This document shows positions 20,183 through 32,574 of a DNA stretch of 64,000 bases, one piece after another. The DNA is from Cafeteria roenbergensis (Eukaryota; Sar; Bigyra; Bicosoecida; Cafeteriaceae). A program made the position numbers and the translations under genes. Position 1 is the first letter of the stretch; every line of letters begins with the position of its first letter. The stretch spans positions 496,001 to 560,000 of the forward strand of contig VLTN01000010.1 of the NCBI GenBank assembly GCA_008330645.1, in the 5' to 3' direction. Below the pieces are notes generated by a model, which searched no databases, was not told where the DNA came from, and worked only from the letters and a program-made list of their open reading frames with translations.

Positions 20183-23100
20183 ATGCGAGCGCCCCGTGGA
20201 TCTCTTGCCGCGTGGCTCGCCGGTGAGCAGGCTGGCGGACTCGCTGACAGGCGCAGCTCACCGCTGTCGGCCGAGCTGGGGCAACTTGGCGTCGCCGGCA
20301 GGGAAGCCCGGACAGCAGGTGCTGCAAACCGCTGGCCCGGCCGATGACCGCCGCGGCGCCCCAAGATGCTGGCCACCCGATCGCATCGTGCGCCCCAACG
20401 CGCTCCCCAACCTGCGCAGTTGCCGCCGTGGCGTGGGTGGCGGACTGCGGCTGCAGTGCAAGGCTGGGATTGGCTGCGGCTGGCGAGAGCGCGGAAGCTC
20501 GCCGAACCACAGCCTCAGCCGCTCTAGGAGCCGCCCCCGACCGGGGCCGTCTCGCATCGGAGGCCCACCTCGGGCCTCCTGGCCCGCTGGCGGAGCACCC
20601 GGCGCCCGCCCGCGCCTCAGCCTTCGGGGCCGAGGGCGACGTTGGCAGCGAGCTGACTGGCGGGTCATCCGCTCGAAGGAATGCTGTGTCAGCTCAGGCC
20701 GACCCGACAACGTTTGGCGCGAAGCGTGCCAAGGCCCCGCGGAGCGCGCACGGAGCGCGCTCCGTGCCGCAGGACGCCGTTGCTGCTCGCCTCGATGTCG
20801 GTGGGAGCGACCACGACGCGATGGCTCAGCAACGCACGCTTTCACCGCGACTGCTTGCGTCGTCCCTCTTGGCAGCCGACGCCCCCAGGCTGTGCTTCGA
20901 GGGGGCGCTTCGCTTGAGGCCAGACTGCGCGACAACTGCAACGGCCGCTGTGTTCCTGGGCCCGCAGAACTGCAGCGTGCTGCTGCTGCCGACGGGCCCG
21001 CTTCAGGTCCGAGTTGGCACCAGCCAGCCGGGCGACATCCGCGTGGCTGCTGCTGTTGGGCCGGGCGTGGCTTCGGCCGCAGCGCCCGTCAGCAGCGAGA
21101 GCTTTCCAGTGCCGCGGCACGGCAAGGCCACAACCCTGGGCGGGGCGCGGCCGGCGCCTGGAGCCGCGGCGACGCTCCCAGTCGACGCGCTGATTTTGAC
21201 GTTGACGCCGACAGCAGCGGTTGGTTGGATCTTGGCAGTGCCAGACACGAACGCGAGCGCCGGCAACTTGACCGCCAGCATCGCTGGATCGTCGGCAGCA
21301 TGCTGCGCGTCGCCGCCGTGCGGCTGCTCGGCCGTGAACGCGACTGCCGAGGCGCTTCCTGAAAACGCGTTGCCGGGAGTTGAGGTCCGCTTGCTGTCAC
21401 GCACCGGGCCGATTCCCGCGACAGCCAGCGCAAGCGGGCATCCGCTCCTGCTGGAGGCGGACGGCGTTCCCGTGTCAGGGCCATGGCCGTCAGGAAGCGC
21501 CGTGGGCTCGGTTGTTTACCAGGCGCGGCTGAAGTCGCCTGTGGCGCTCCAAACCGTCGTTCAGGTTCGGGTGACGACGAGGGGGCCGGCCTGGGCAGTT
21601 TCTGCGGGTCTCGGGCTTGTCCGGCCGAGCGCGGCGGTTGTGAACTTCACGGCAGCGACCGCCTCGCAGTGGGCAAACATCAGCCTTGCCGCGATGCGGG
21701 ACGGCCGCACTTTGCCCGACGACGTGCCCGTGGACGTGACGTTTGCTTCTGATGAGATTGAAGGGGGCCCGCCCAGCAGCCAGGCCGGCGACTCCCCTGT
21801 CGCAGTCACTGGGGACTACGCTGCCAATGCGTCTCTCGCATGCTTGGGCCGCGCGCTTGGGCCGTGCTGGAACACCACCGGGTGGTGCGGCGCCGCGGCC
21901 TCGAGCGCCCTGGCGTCGCGGGAGGCGCGGCTGGCCCCGAGCATCAGGGTGCACGTCCAGGACAGCGACGCAGCGAGCGCAACGCTGGTCCCAGTCGGTG
22001 CGGCCAACGTGGTGGAGGGCGGCGCACGCCGGGTGGCCGTCGCGCTGTCTCAGCCGCCAGTCACCGGGGCGCTCAGCTTCCGTGTGGCGGTCGACGCAGC
22101 GGCGTCCGCCGGAGTCGAGGCCCCGTGGCTGCGCACCGCCGTGGGCCCCGCCGAGGAGTGGACCGTCGTGGCAGGCCTCAACAGCACCGGGTCCAGCCTC
22201 GAGCGGACAGTCTCGCTGGCTGGAGATTCAGTGCTCTCAAGTCCGGGCACCATCGGCCTCCGCCTGACCGGCACTGCGTCGCTCCTCCCGCGGTTCCAGA
22301 TTGCGGCGACGGTCACGCTCGCGTCAGTCGACTCCACGCTTCGAGGCCTCGTGGTGGACGGCGTGACGACCTCTGCAGGTTCGGGGGCCTGCTCGGCCGC
22401 CCAGACCGCAGCCCTGCTTGGCTGGCGCGACCCCGCCATCGGAGTCACGTCGGCGCTCGGCGGGGCGTCCAAGGTGTTTGTGGCTCCAGTGGAGACAGTG
22501 GCGCCAGGCGGCGCGGTGTCTGTGGCTCTTCGCCTCACCGCCTCGCCAATGCAAGATGCCACGCTGACGCTGCAAGCGCAAGCCTGGCGGTGGGATGACG
22601 CTGCCGGCACCGCATCGCTGGTGCCCGGCCTGCCAGTCGCGTCAGTCACTCCGTCGGTGGTCCACTTCTCCGCAGCCAATTGGAGCACCCCCGTACCCGT
22701 CAGTCTCTCCGTTGCCTCCCCGGAAGCAACGGCATTCCTGGCATCCGGCCGCAATGCCTCCGTTGCGCTGGCCGTGGCGTCGGTCACCACGTCCGTCGGA
22801 GCTTCCGACCCGCTCCACCTGCCCACCGCTCTCGCTGCAACGGTCGGCTTGCGACTCCCCTCCATGCGGGCTGCCGCTCAGACTGCGGACACCGCGGGCG
22901 TGCTGAGGCTTGTTCGATTCGCGCAGCCGGGGCTGACAGCCAGCACCCCGGGGTGCAGCGGCGGCACGGCATGGCTCAACGGCGGCGGAACCGCCTCATG
23001 GTCGATCCAACTGGCCTCCCAGCCCTCCGCGTCTGTGGACGTGCTCGTCTCCTCGGACCTCCTGGCAACGAAGCAGCTGGTCCTGGCCCCCCCCATCCCA

Positions 23101-26100
23101 GAAAACTCCGCGCCGGCCGCAAACGGCTCGCTGCTGGTCACAGTCCTGCCGGAAGACTGGAACAGCGGCTTTGCCCTCGCTTTCGACCGCAACGCCTCCT
23201 CGGCGCCAGGCGCGTACACGTCCCCCGTGTTGGCTGTCGTCGCCTCTGCGACTGGCGACGCCAGCTACTCGGCGATTGTGGGGTCTTCCAACAGGCGAGA
23301 CTCTGCTTCGCTGAGCATCACTGTGGGCGTGTCGCCGTCGCCCACGCCAACCAGCACGCCAACGCCCACGCCGAGCACGTCGCCCACCGCAACGCCGAGC
23401 AGCACCCAGACCCCGACCCCGACCCCGACCCCGACTCAGACCCCGACTCAGACTCCCTCCAACTCTCCGACCCCGTCTGTGACTGCAAGCCAGACCCCAA
23501 CCCCGTCCGTGACCGCCAGCCAGACTCCGACCCCGTCGGTCACGGCGACCAACACGCCAACGCCGTCAGTGACTGCGACGCAGACTCCCACCCCGAGTCA
23601 GACGTCGTCGCCGACTCCAACTCCGACTCAGACGCCGACGCAAACGCCGACGCAGACGTCCACACCGACGCCGACTGGCACCAGCACGCCGACCCCCACG
23701 CGCACGCCCACCAGCACCTCGACGCCGACTCAGACCCCGACGCAGACGGGCACGCCTACCCCCACTTCCTCCCAGACGCCCACGCCGTCGCAGACACCGA
23801 GCAGCACCGGCACGCCGTCGCCCTCCCACACCCCGTCGCACACCCCTTCAGCGACGGCAACGCTGAGCCCTGGCGCGTCCCCCAGCGCGACCCCCTCCGT
23901 CTCCTCGTCGGCGGCTCCCACGCCCTCGCCAACCGTTGCGCCGCCGGACACTCGGTTCTGGCCCGAAGTCCGCCTGGCCCTGGAGAGCGGGGGCCGCCTT
24001 CTCTCCGGAGGGAGGGCCCTGCCGTGCCAGGACGCCGCGCTGAGCTGGTCCGGCTCGCTGCCCGTGAGCGCTGCCGCTGAGGCGCTGGAAGAGGCTGCCT
24101 ACGCTCACCCGCTGCGCGTGGCCGCCGTTGCAGTGCAGCCGGTGCAAGCGACCGGCGCAGCGGAGCGGCTTGCAAAGGCCCTTGCCGGATTGTGGACGCT
24201 GCAGCTGATGGTGGAGGCCGGCGCGTTGCCAGCCCTCCCCCAGCCCGGCAGCTTGTCCCCGCAGCTGCTCGTCGGAGGAGGCCTGAACGTGTCTGCTGCG
24301 GAGGCCGCTGCCTGCATGGGCGTTCAGCCGGGCGCAGCAGCGCTGCCCGAGGCGTGCGCAGCCGCCAGGCTGGCCGTCCGCGCCACGCCGCAGCTGGACG
24401 CGTACATGGCAGCCTTTGCGCTGCTGGCGCCACAGGGCTCCAACCCCGTAGCCGCGTGGGCGGGGGCCGTCACCGTTGGCAATTTGTCCGTTGCGCAGGC
24501 GCTGCCGTGGCTCGCCCGCGCTGGGACGCGCCGCGGCGAGCTGGTCGTGCCCCGAGAGCTGCTTGCAGCCGCGGGGGCGGGCGCGACTGTTCGGGCCGTG
24601 CTGGTGCTTCGGAACGCGCTGGGAAGCGTTGCGGCGTCGAGCCTGGAGCTGGGCGCGGCGGCGCCCTCGGTCAGCGGCGCGAGCGCCGGCGCGATGGCCA
24701 CTGTCAGCCTGCTCGGCGCCGCTGAGCGCCGCATCGTCAGGTTCGCGAGTCCGTTCACCATCAGGGCTGCCGCGCTGGCGGCACCCGACGCGTGTACGCT
24801 GCCGGTGCGGGCGGCTGTGCAGCACTGGCAGCTCTCAGTGGTGGGCGTGTCCGCCATTGGGGGCAGCGCTGGCACCAGCCACGCTGGGGCCATGTCGGCA
24901 GCAGCAGCCGCGGTCGCAGCGGCTTCGCAGTCGCCGGTCGGCTCGTGGGCTCTGCCCGCCCAGGCCCTGCCGGCGGGGTACCTCTACGTGCTCGAGGTGG
25001 CAGCCTCGGGCGTGTCGCTCGCCGGAGGAGCAGCTGCTCTCTTCGCGTCGCGCAACGTGACCGTGGCCGTGCCGGCCTCGCCCTTTGGCATCGGCGCCCG
25101 TGTGGCGCCGGGGAGCCCCGACGCTGGCCCGTCGCTCGGGCTCGCAGTTGCAGAGATTTTGGCGGGGGGCGGGGCGGGAGCCGTGGTGGGAACCGTGTCG
25201 GACGCCGACGGGCTGGGCGCGTCCGAAGTCGCCTCACCGCTTGCTGCCAACCTGTCGTGGCGCTGCGTCTGGCTGCCTGGAACCGAGCCGGACGGCGTTG
25301 CTGCTGCTGCCCCAGGTCAGGCATTCGCCCAGTTTGCGTCCGCGATGGCGCGGCCAGGCAGCCTCGACTGCAGCAACTCCTCGTCGCCCGTGTCGGCCGT
25401 CCCCGAGCAAGGCCCCTCGGCAACAGGCGCAGGGACGATGCAGCAGCGAGTCGCCATTAGCGCGGCCGCCGGAGCCGGCCGGGGCACCGTGCTGCTGCTC
25501 CTCACGGCCACGCCTGCGTCCGCGGCAGGCGACGGCCGGCTCGCTGCGCATGCCTCATCGCTGGTTCTCGTTCGGTCGGCAGGGTCGGCTGGCTCAGCCT
25601 TGCCTGGCGTCCAGCTCGCCCTGTCCGTCGACGGTGTCGCGCCCGCCCGGGCAGCGAGCGATGGCGTGCCCGAGGCGCTGGTAGCCTCGCACACCGGGGC
25701 GGCAATCGCAGCCTCTGTCGAAGTCCCCGTCTCGGCCGGGTTGTCGGCGCTTCACCTGGACTGGTCGCTGCGGCGGTCGGGCAGCGCGGCGGCCTGGGGT
25801 CCCGTGAAACCCGCGTTCGACACCACGTGCGCTCTTGCGGCCGGGCCCACGCTGTGGTCCGCCATCCCGTCGAGCCTCCGGGACGCGGTTGGCAACGCAA
25901 GCAGCGGAGGCAGTGCCGGCAGCAGGCTGCTTGGCGGCGCGAGCAGCGACCTGCAGCGTGTTTCGGGGCGGCTGCACGCGCTGGGAGGCTGCCACGGCGC
26001 GGCGGAGGCCCGGAGCTGGTGCCGGCTCGCCCGGCAAGCAGACTCTGTGGTCGGCAGGGCGGCGGCTGGCGGCGCCACAGTCGGCCCTCGGCAGCTTCTG

Positions 26101-29100
26101 GCAGGGTTGACGTCGCCCGTCTCCTCCTCGCCGTCACCGTCCTCGTTGGCCGAGAGCGTGTGGCCGCCTGCCCCCGCTGCTGCGTTTTTGCAGACTGCGC
26201 GCGCGCTCTCCCTGCTCGAGGCCTCTCGCGCCTCAGTGACCATGCTGGAGCGCGTCACGACGGGCGAACGGAACGGGCCGTCGGACATCGCGCCGCCCCT
26301 GCCGCAGGCATGGATCGTGGCCCGCAGCAGCCAAGGCAGTGCGGACGACGGCGCCACAGAGTCCTGGCGCACCGTGGATCTATCCATCGGAGCTGGGGCG
26401 GGCGGGGCCCTGCGGCGGACAGGGCGCGATCGGCGCAGGCTGGTTCCCTGCGCGCTTGGCTCTGCCGACGTGGTTGACGTCGTCGTTACCGCTCGCGCGG
26501 CTGCTGGAGGGCCGGCAATCGGACGCGCGGTCGTGCGGCTCCGGCCGGCTTTGCCCCCGCAGGGGGGGCACCTGGGCGTGTCCGCGGCCCCGGGCGGCAG
26601 CCCTGCGACTGTTGCTGGGGCTGCGCTGGCTGTTGCTGCAGTCTCTGCTGGCGCTGTGGAGCTGGAATCTGCGGGGTGGCAGGGCGAGCCCGAGCAGCGC
26701 ATCGTTGCGGCAGTGCCGCCGACCGACGCGCTTGGCCTGGGCGACGCGACCTCCATCGCCGTGGAGGCGCTGTTGCGCGGCCAGCGGTTCGAGATCGCAC
26801 GCTCTGCGGGGAGGCAGGCGACGCTGCGCTCGGACAGGGCAATGCTCCCGCTCGGCGCGGGGGAGGGGAGGCTTCTCGCTGTGGCGGCGTTGGCGCAGAG
26901 TCCCGAGGGCGGCGCCACGGTGGCCTTGCTGGCTGGGACTGCCGCGCAAGCTGAAGGCGCTGCGCTGGTTGCGCGAGCGCTCGGCGCCCGCTCCACGGCC
27001 GAGGGCGGAGGCGTGAGGGGCGCGCCGCGCGGGCCTGTGTTGCTGAGATCAGCCGAGGCTGCGGACGGCGCCGTCGCTTGGACGAGGCCAGGGCGGGAGC
27101 TGGCTGCGGCGGAAGCGCCGCCGTCCCCCAGCGTGGGCGCCGTGCTGCTGCAGTCTACGTGGGCGGCGGTGCCCTGGGAAGCGGCGCCGCAGGCGCGCTC
27201 GTCGGCAGCAGCCGCCGTTGCCGCATCCGACAAGTCAGCCGCGTTTGCAGCCGCGGCCGGGCTGGCGAGCAACGTCACTGCCACGCTCGTGGCTCCCGGC
27301 TTGCGCGACGGCACGCTCAGCGCCGCCAGGGCCATGGCAGCCACGCAGCAGCTGGTGGCTGTGCTGGACGAAGTGGCGAGCCGCGATGCGGCTCTGCTCG
27401 ACACTTGCGCGGCGGAGGTGCTTGGTGCGGGCGCAGGAGCCGGGGGCGCGTTCCAGGCGTGCTCCGGCCGCGGTGCCTGCCAGCTGAGCCCGCAAGCGGC
27501 GGTGAGCTGCGCTGCGAGCGTGCCCGCCGCCGTTGCACGGGTTGCCGCTGCGTCGCTGCTGGGCCAAGCGAGCGTGGTGGCCGAGGAGGTGGCGGCGCTC
27601 AAGACGGCGGGATGCGTGTTTCAGTGCGCGTGCCAGGCTGGTCGGTTTGGTAGCGCGTGCGGAGCCGACGCGGCTGCATGGGGCGCCTTCACGGCGGCAA
27701 GGTCGGCGCTTTCGTCTGTGCTGGCGGAGTCAGCAGCAAGCGTGCCGTCGAGCGACGACTCCAGCCTGATTGCGGCGGCGACAGCCGTCAGGGACGCGCT
27801 CAGTGGCGACCTGTCCGGCACCTCCACTGCCGAGCTGAGCAGCACCCTGGAGAGCCTGCTGGGAGTTGCGGCGGGATCCGCCAGCAGCGCGAGCGGCGCA
27901 ATCGCGCCCATTTCGGAGGAGCTGGCCCGCGCGCTGGCGACTGCTGGGTCAAACGCGCTTTCCGCCACGCTCGACGCCGCGTTGCAGCCTGGGGGCGCCA
28001 CGGCGCAGGCGCAGTCGCTGGCGTTCCGGGCCGCCTCCGTGATCGAGGCGGCGGCAGTGCTGGGCTTTGCTGCCCGAGGGGCCACGTACTCGGACGACTT
28101 TGTCCTTGTGAAGCCGGTGGGGGCGTCGGGCGCCTCCGACGGCGGGTTGGAGGGCGCAGGGGCGTCCGCCCTGGTGGACGAGGCGGCAACCAACGGCGAC
28201 CTCGTCGTCTCGACGACCTGGAAGAGCGCCTCAAAGTCCCCCTTTGGCATCGCTGCCGCCAGAGCGGCGCAGGAAGGCCCGCAGCCAGCCAACGCCTCGG
28301 CCCGCACCGTGCCCGCGTTCCCCGCCATCGTGGGCGACATTGTCGAGCTGTCCGTCGTGTCGGCCAGGCAGGGCTCCACCTCGGCGTCGTCGGGGTGCCG
28401 CGCCGCCCGCAGGCGCCTGGCGACAGAGCCGGCCCCCGCCGGTGTGCACCACGTCGGGGTTGACTGTCTGGCAGAGCCTCTTCAGATGTCGGTCCCGTTG
28501 CCGGCGGGCGCCACGGCTGCAGACTTTGTCCCCATCTTCTGGGACCCGGCGCTGGAGGCGTGGTCCTCCAAGGGCCTGGTGGTGGCGGACGTTTCGGCAG
28601 GCAGGGCGACCGTGCTGACCACCCACTTGACCGCGTTTGGCGCGACGGCGCAGTCGATCCTGGCAGAGGCCAGACCCCTCCCGGGGGCCGCCGACGCCGG
28701 CAAGCTGCTCAACTACAGCCGCCCGGAGAACGCCTTCGCCCTGTCCGTGGTGTGCGCGCTGATGGGGTGCTTTGTGGTGGCGTGGGTCGTGGCCGTGCGG
28801 CACGAGATGAACCCCACCGAGGCCAGCAAAGTCACCAACGCGCGCGCCGCGATGCTCGTGATCTGGGGGTCGACCGTGGTGTCCACGGCGGACAGGGTGG
28901 CGCAGAAGCGCACGCTTCGGCGAATGCAGAAGCGGCTCGCAAACCCGGACGCGGTCACGAGGCCGGACCCGGAGCCAACGCGCAAGGCAGGGCGATGCGG
29001 CTGCTGCGAGGCCACGGACGAGGCTGCAACACAGGGAGGCCGTGGCGAGGACAAGCGCAGCTCGGCGACTTGGACGTCGGTGGCGCCCCAGCCAGAGGCC

Positions 29101-32100
29101 AAGGCAGCGCCCGCCGCGACCGCCGCGACCGCGGACGAAGCTGCGCCGTTGCGGGCGGCAGCCACGGGCGGCACTGCGTCGGCGCCGAGCAAGCCGCAGC
29201 GGCCGGGGCGGCGGGCCAACCCCAGCGCCGGCAGCTTCGAGGGCCGCACGGCCGCGTTCGTTTGCAACGTTTACTTGGAGCAGCTTCGGTCCAACCACCC
29301 GTTTGCGTTTTGCTTTGCGCCCGTTGAGTCGCTGGCCGTGTTCACGCGGGCGCAGCGTGTGGCCGTGCTGGCCGCCACGTGGCTCGCGTCCATGGCCGTG
29401 GCGGCCGTGTTCTTCGGCAAGCAGCCCGAGCTCATTACGGTGCGAATGGGCGTGGCGGCGCTGAGCGCCGCTGTGATGCTGCCTGCAACGGTGTTCTTCC
29501 CCATGGCGTTCCGCTGGACGACGGTGGTGCGCTCCCAGCTGCAGAGGGGGAGCGGCGCACCGGCGCTCAAGGCGTGGCACGACACGCTGGACCAGGCCAA
29601 GAAGTCCAAGGAGGAGCAGGCGGCCCAGCCCCAGCCCCAGCCCCAGCCCCAGCCGCCGGCTGCCGCAAGGACCAGCGTCGCAAAGGTGGCGCCCGCCCCG
29701 CCAAGCCAGCCAGCCTCCACGCTCGCCAGCTCGTCCTCCCACGAGGCAAGCGCGCTCCTCACGGCCACGGGCATCCGAACCATATCCTTCGGGTCCAGCC
29801 ACAGCCCTCGCCACGTGGGCGAGAGCACCTCCATCGAGCCCAGGCTCACCGTTCCCTCCAGCTCCCGGCTGGCCTCCGCGGCCTTCTCCTCGCCGGCAGT
29901 CGACTCGCCCACCGACCAGCAGTCCGCGCAGCTGTCCGCACACGCGCTCGATTCCGCAATGGCGTCAGTGACGCACCTCTCTTGCCAAAGCCGAGGCTTG
30001 GCGGCGGAGCTTCAGCGAGACGCCAGCGCATGCAGCGTCCCGAGGCACGGCGACTCTGGTGGATCCTCAGCCCGGCAGGGCGCCAGGGCCGCTTCCACGC
30101 CGTTGGCCATCTCCGCCTCGCACGCGGCGTCCGTTGCTGGCCGGAGCGCGGGAACGTGGCGCGGGGCCGGCGGCGCCAGCAGCTGCTCCGCAGCGCACAG
30201 CATGGCCATGGTGTTGGAGGAGGGCGACACGCCCAACCCCGCAGACGTGTCGGAGCTTAGCGAGATGGCCGACGCAACCGCCATGCTGTCCGCCGGCAGC
30301 TCTGACCGGCACATGGAGCGCGTCGACAGCACGCGCGGCCAGGTGAACGAGACGGAGGGGCTGTGGAACCGGAGCCTGGTGGCGGGCCGCGGGTCGGCGC
30401 TGGTCGTGGACGAGCGCGAGGCGGACAGGCTGCAGGCGGCTCTGCCCGAGGCCAGGAGCTTCGCCGCGGACGCCTTCGACGGCGACGCGGGCCGTCACTC
30501 GTCCCTTCCGGTCAGCCGGGCCAGTGGCGAGGGCGGGGCGGCGCTGGAGGGGGGGGGTGCGGGTACGGAGGCGGATGCGGTGGCGGTGGCGGAGGCGGAG
30601 GCGCGGAGGGAACGGGCAGCCCTCCGCCGCGCAGTGCGCGTCACCTCCGCTGTGCTGGGGCTGGAGGGGGGCGCCCCCGCGAGTCGGGCCAGCCGGTCAG
30701 CGTGGGTGGCGGACTCGGAGGACCTGCTGGCACCCCTGCCGCCTGCGCCCATCCCAGTGACCAACCGGGTGCTGCTGGCCCGCCGCCACGCCAAGGAGGT
30801 GCTCCACAAGTCGCCGTTCGAGCACGGTCCGCCGGACGGCTGGACGTCCTGCCTGCGAGTGGCCACTCTCTTCGTTGGGTGATGCGGCGCGGCGCTCTGC
30901 GCGGCCGCTGGCCTCCTGGGCGTGGCGGCGGACGCTGTGCCTGCCGACCTATCCTTCGCGACGCCAACCGTGGTGGCGTCCCTGGGCGTGTTGCTGCTCG
31001 TTGCCGCCATTGCATCCAGCGCGGCCAACGCCGCAGCCAGCAAGGCCGCGACTGCCGCCGCCGACGTCGGGCACACCGTGTTCCTGCGCCGGGCGGCGCA
31101 CGCGGCGGCCAGCCTGCGGCAGGTGGCCCAGGCCTGCAAGTCCATCGCCGCCGGCGCGACCCTTGAGCAGGCCAGCCAGGCGGCTCGCGCCGCCGCCGCG
31201 GACGAGGACGAGCTCGGCTCGGACGAGGACGGCGCGGGATCGACTGCCGGCTCGGCCGCCGAGAGTGAGCGCTCCGAGGCCGGGGCTGGGCCGCGGCAGC
31301 GGCGGGTGAGCGAGTCGCGGCGCCAGCGCGAGGGCGTGGTGTCGATCGACGCGCTGGAGGAGGCCGCCGCGACCGCCAAGGAGGCCGCGTACGTGCGGGC
31401 GGGCTTTTGCGGGTGCCTCGGCGGCCGCTGGCTGGTAGCGGCGCTGGGCGTGCTGGTTGCCGCGATGGTCGCCCAGGCGGTGGCTGCAGCGGTGCTCATC
31501 TTCGTGGTCAAGGTGCCGCTTGCGTTCGAGGGGTCGCTGCTGATTGCGGGGCTCGAGGCAGCAGTGGTGGCGGTGGTGGCGGTCGCGGTGCTGGCCATCC
31601 GTTGGGGGGCGCGCCGGGCCTCGGACATTGCCCGAAAGGGCGAAGAGGACAGGCAGCGCGTGGCCGAGCGGCTCGAGGCCGAGGCCGAGGAGGCCATTCG
31701 CCTTGCCGGCGAGGTCACGCCGGTGGCAAGCCCGTCCGCGGGCTCAGCGTCCTCCGGCGGCGGCAGGGGCGCAGCCGGCTCGGCTGCCGCGCGGGAATGG
31801 GCGAGTGCCGGCCACGATCCGCGCTCCGCATCCCAGTTGCGCGAGACAGGCTCGGCCTCACTGGCCCCGTCGGCGAAGGAGCGCTTGTCGATGAACCGAG
31901 CCGCTCTCAAGATCCAGGCCACCTGGCGGGGCATGACGGCGCGCAGGCTCATCCTTCGCACGAAGGAGCTGCGCACCTGGGCCGGGATGTCCGCGGAGCG
32001 CCTCGTCCTCTCCTGCCTGGTGTACATGTCGCTGATGCTGGTCGTGCTGGCCAGCACGTACATTTGCCTCGTGTTCGGCGTCGTGTTCGCTCCGGAGCAG

Positions 32101-32274
32101 GCCCGCTCATGGCTGCTGAGCTCGCTGGCTGGCTTTGCTATGGACGTGCTGCTGCAGAAGCCCGCGGTTATTTTCCTGACGACGATGGCCGTTCTGGCCC
32201 TCCGAGCGTGCAAGCGGGACCATGTATTGTGCTATAATTTGAGTCCTACGCTGGTGAACTGGCGCGTTGTGTGA
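20183..32274 (+). CDS. Polycystin-1-like receptor/channel protein with Thr-Pro stalk
   Basis: Exon 1 (20183-20222) joins exon 2 (from 20420) through a 197-bp GTGAGC...GCAG intron. The join creates a clear signal peptide: MRAPRG, then about 15 hydrophobic residues. The ectodomain has repeated beta-sandwich motifs ([17 protein letters not shown]), a Ser/Thr-Pro stalk at residues ~983-1188, an EGF-like Cys cluster near 2343-2428 and a GPS-like segment ending in THLTAFG near 2755. Membrane helices follow. The first two after the GPS helix ([19 protein letters not shown] and its partner) and a C-terminal one ([10 protein letters not shown], then [16 protein letters not shown]) match the polycystin-1/REJ family. 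An IQ motif ([10 protein letters not shown]) lies near 3841. No PLAT domain or C-terminal polycystin channel block is seen. An in-frame TGA at 30880-30882 (codon 3501) interrupts a membrane helix; the frame then continues unchanged for 463 residues. It may be TGG in other copies, a readthrough stop, or a sequence error. Confidence 0.75.
23330..23945 (+). repeat. Degenerate Thr-Pro coding repeat (mucin-like stalk)
   Basis: This part of the polycystin-like gene encodes about 205 residues of degenerate TP, SP and TQTP units (for example TPTQTPTQT and TPSVTASQ), from imperfect repeats of ACNCCGACNCAGAC-like units. Such stalks are usually O-glycosylated and hold receptor heads away from the membrane; that role is inferred. 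Confidence 0.9.
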
Positions 32275-32574
32275 TTTGCGCGTATCGGCGAGAGCGAACC
32301 GCGATGGCTGGCTCAGAAACGCGAAGGCGCTTTGCCTGCTTCGGCGCGCCGCGCGTGCGCCTTGGCCGCCCAGTGGGCGCATGCGCCGGGCCGCATTGCC
32401 GCGCCCAGCCGCCTCAGCCAGCGTGCGCGCGCCCGTACTCCAACGCCGGCGAGCGCTGTCGCCGGCAGAGTGCGGCAGAGGAGGCATTGCCCGCCAGCGC
32501 GCGCACTCGAGTGACGCGGCATCACCTGCCCCTCCGCAAGGCACCTCTCGGCATCGCGCCTCCAGCCGACGCCC
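32275..32574 (+). other. Intergenic spacer between polycystin-like and rhodopsin genes
   Basis: Three hundred bases hold the 3' UTR of the polycystin-like gene and the promoter of the rhodopsin gene, both on the plus strand. I see no RNA gene, repeat or named element. It is also where a SECIS hairpin would be sought if the upstream TGA coded for selenocysteine; none is obvious by eye. Confidence 0.5.

Noticed and set aside
30879-31019. A 141-bp intron that would remove the in-frame TGA
   Set aside because: It is in phase, but the donor GTGATG and acceptor CATCCAG break the otherwise strict GTGAG/GCAG pattern. It would also delete two hydrophobic segments with strong coding bias.
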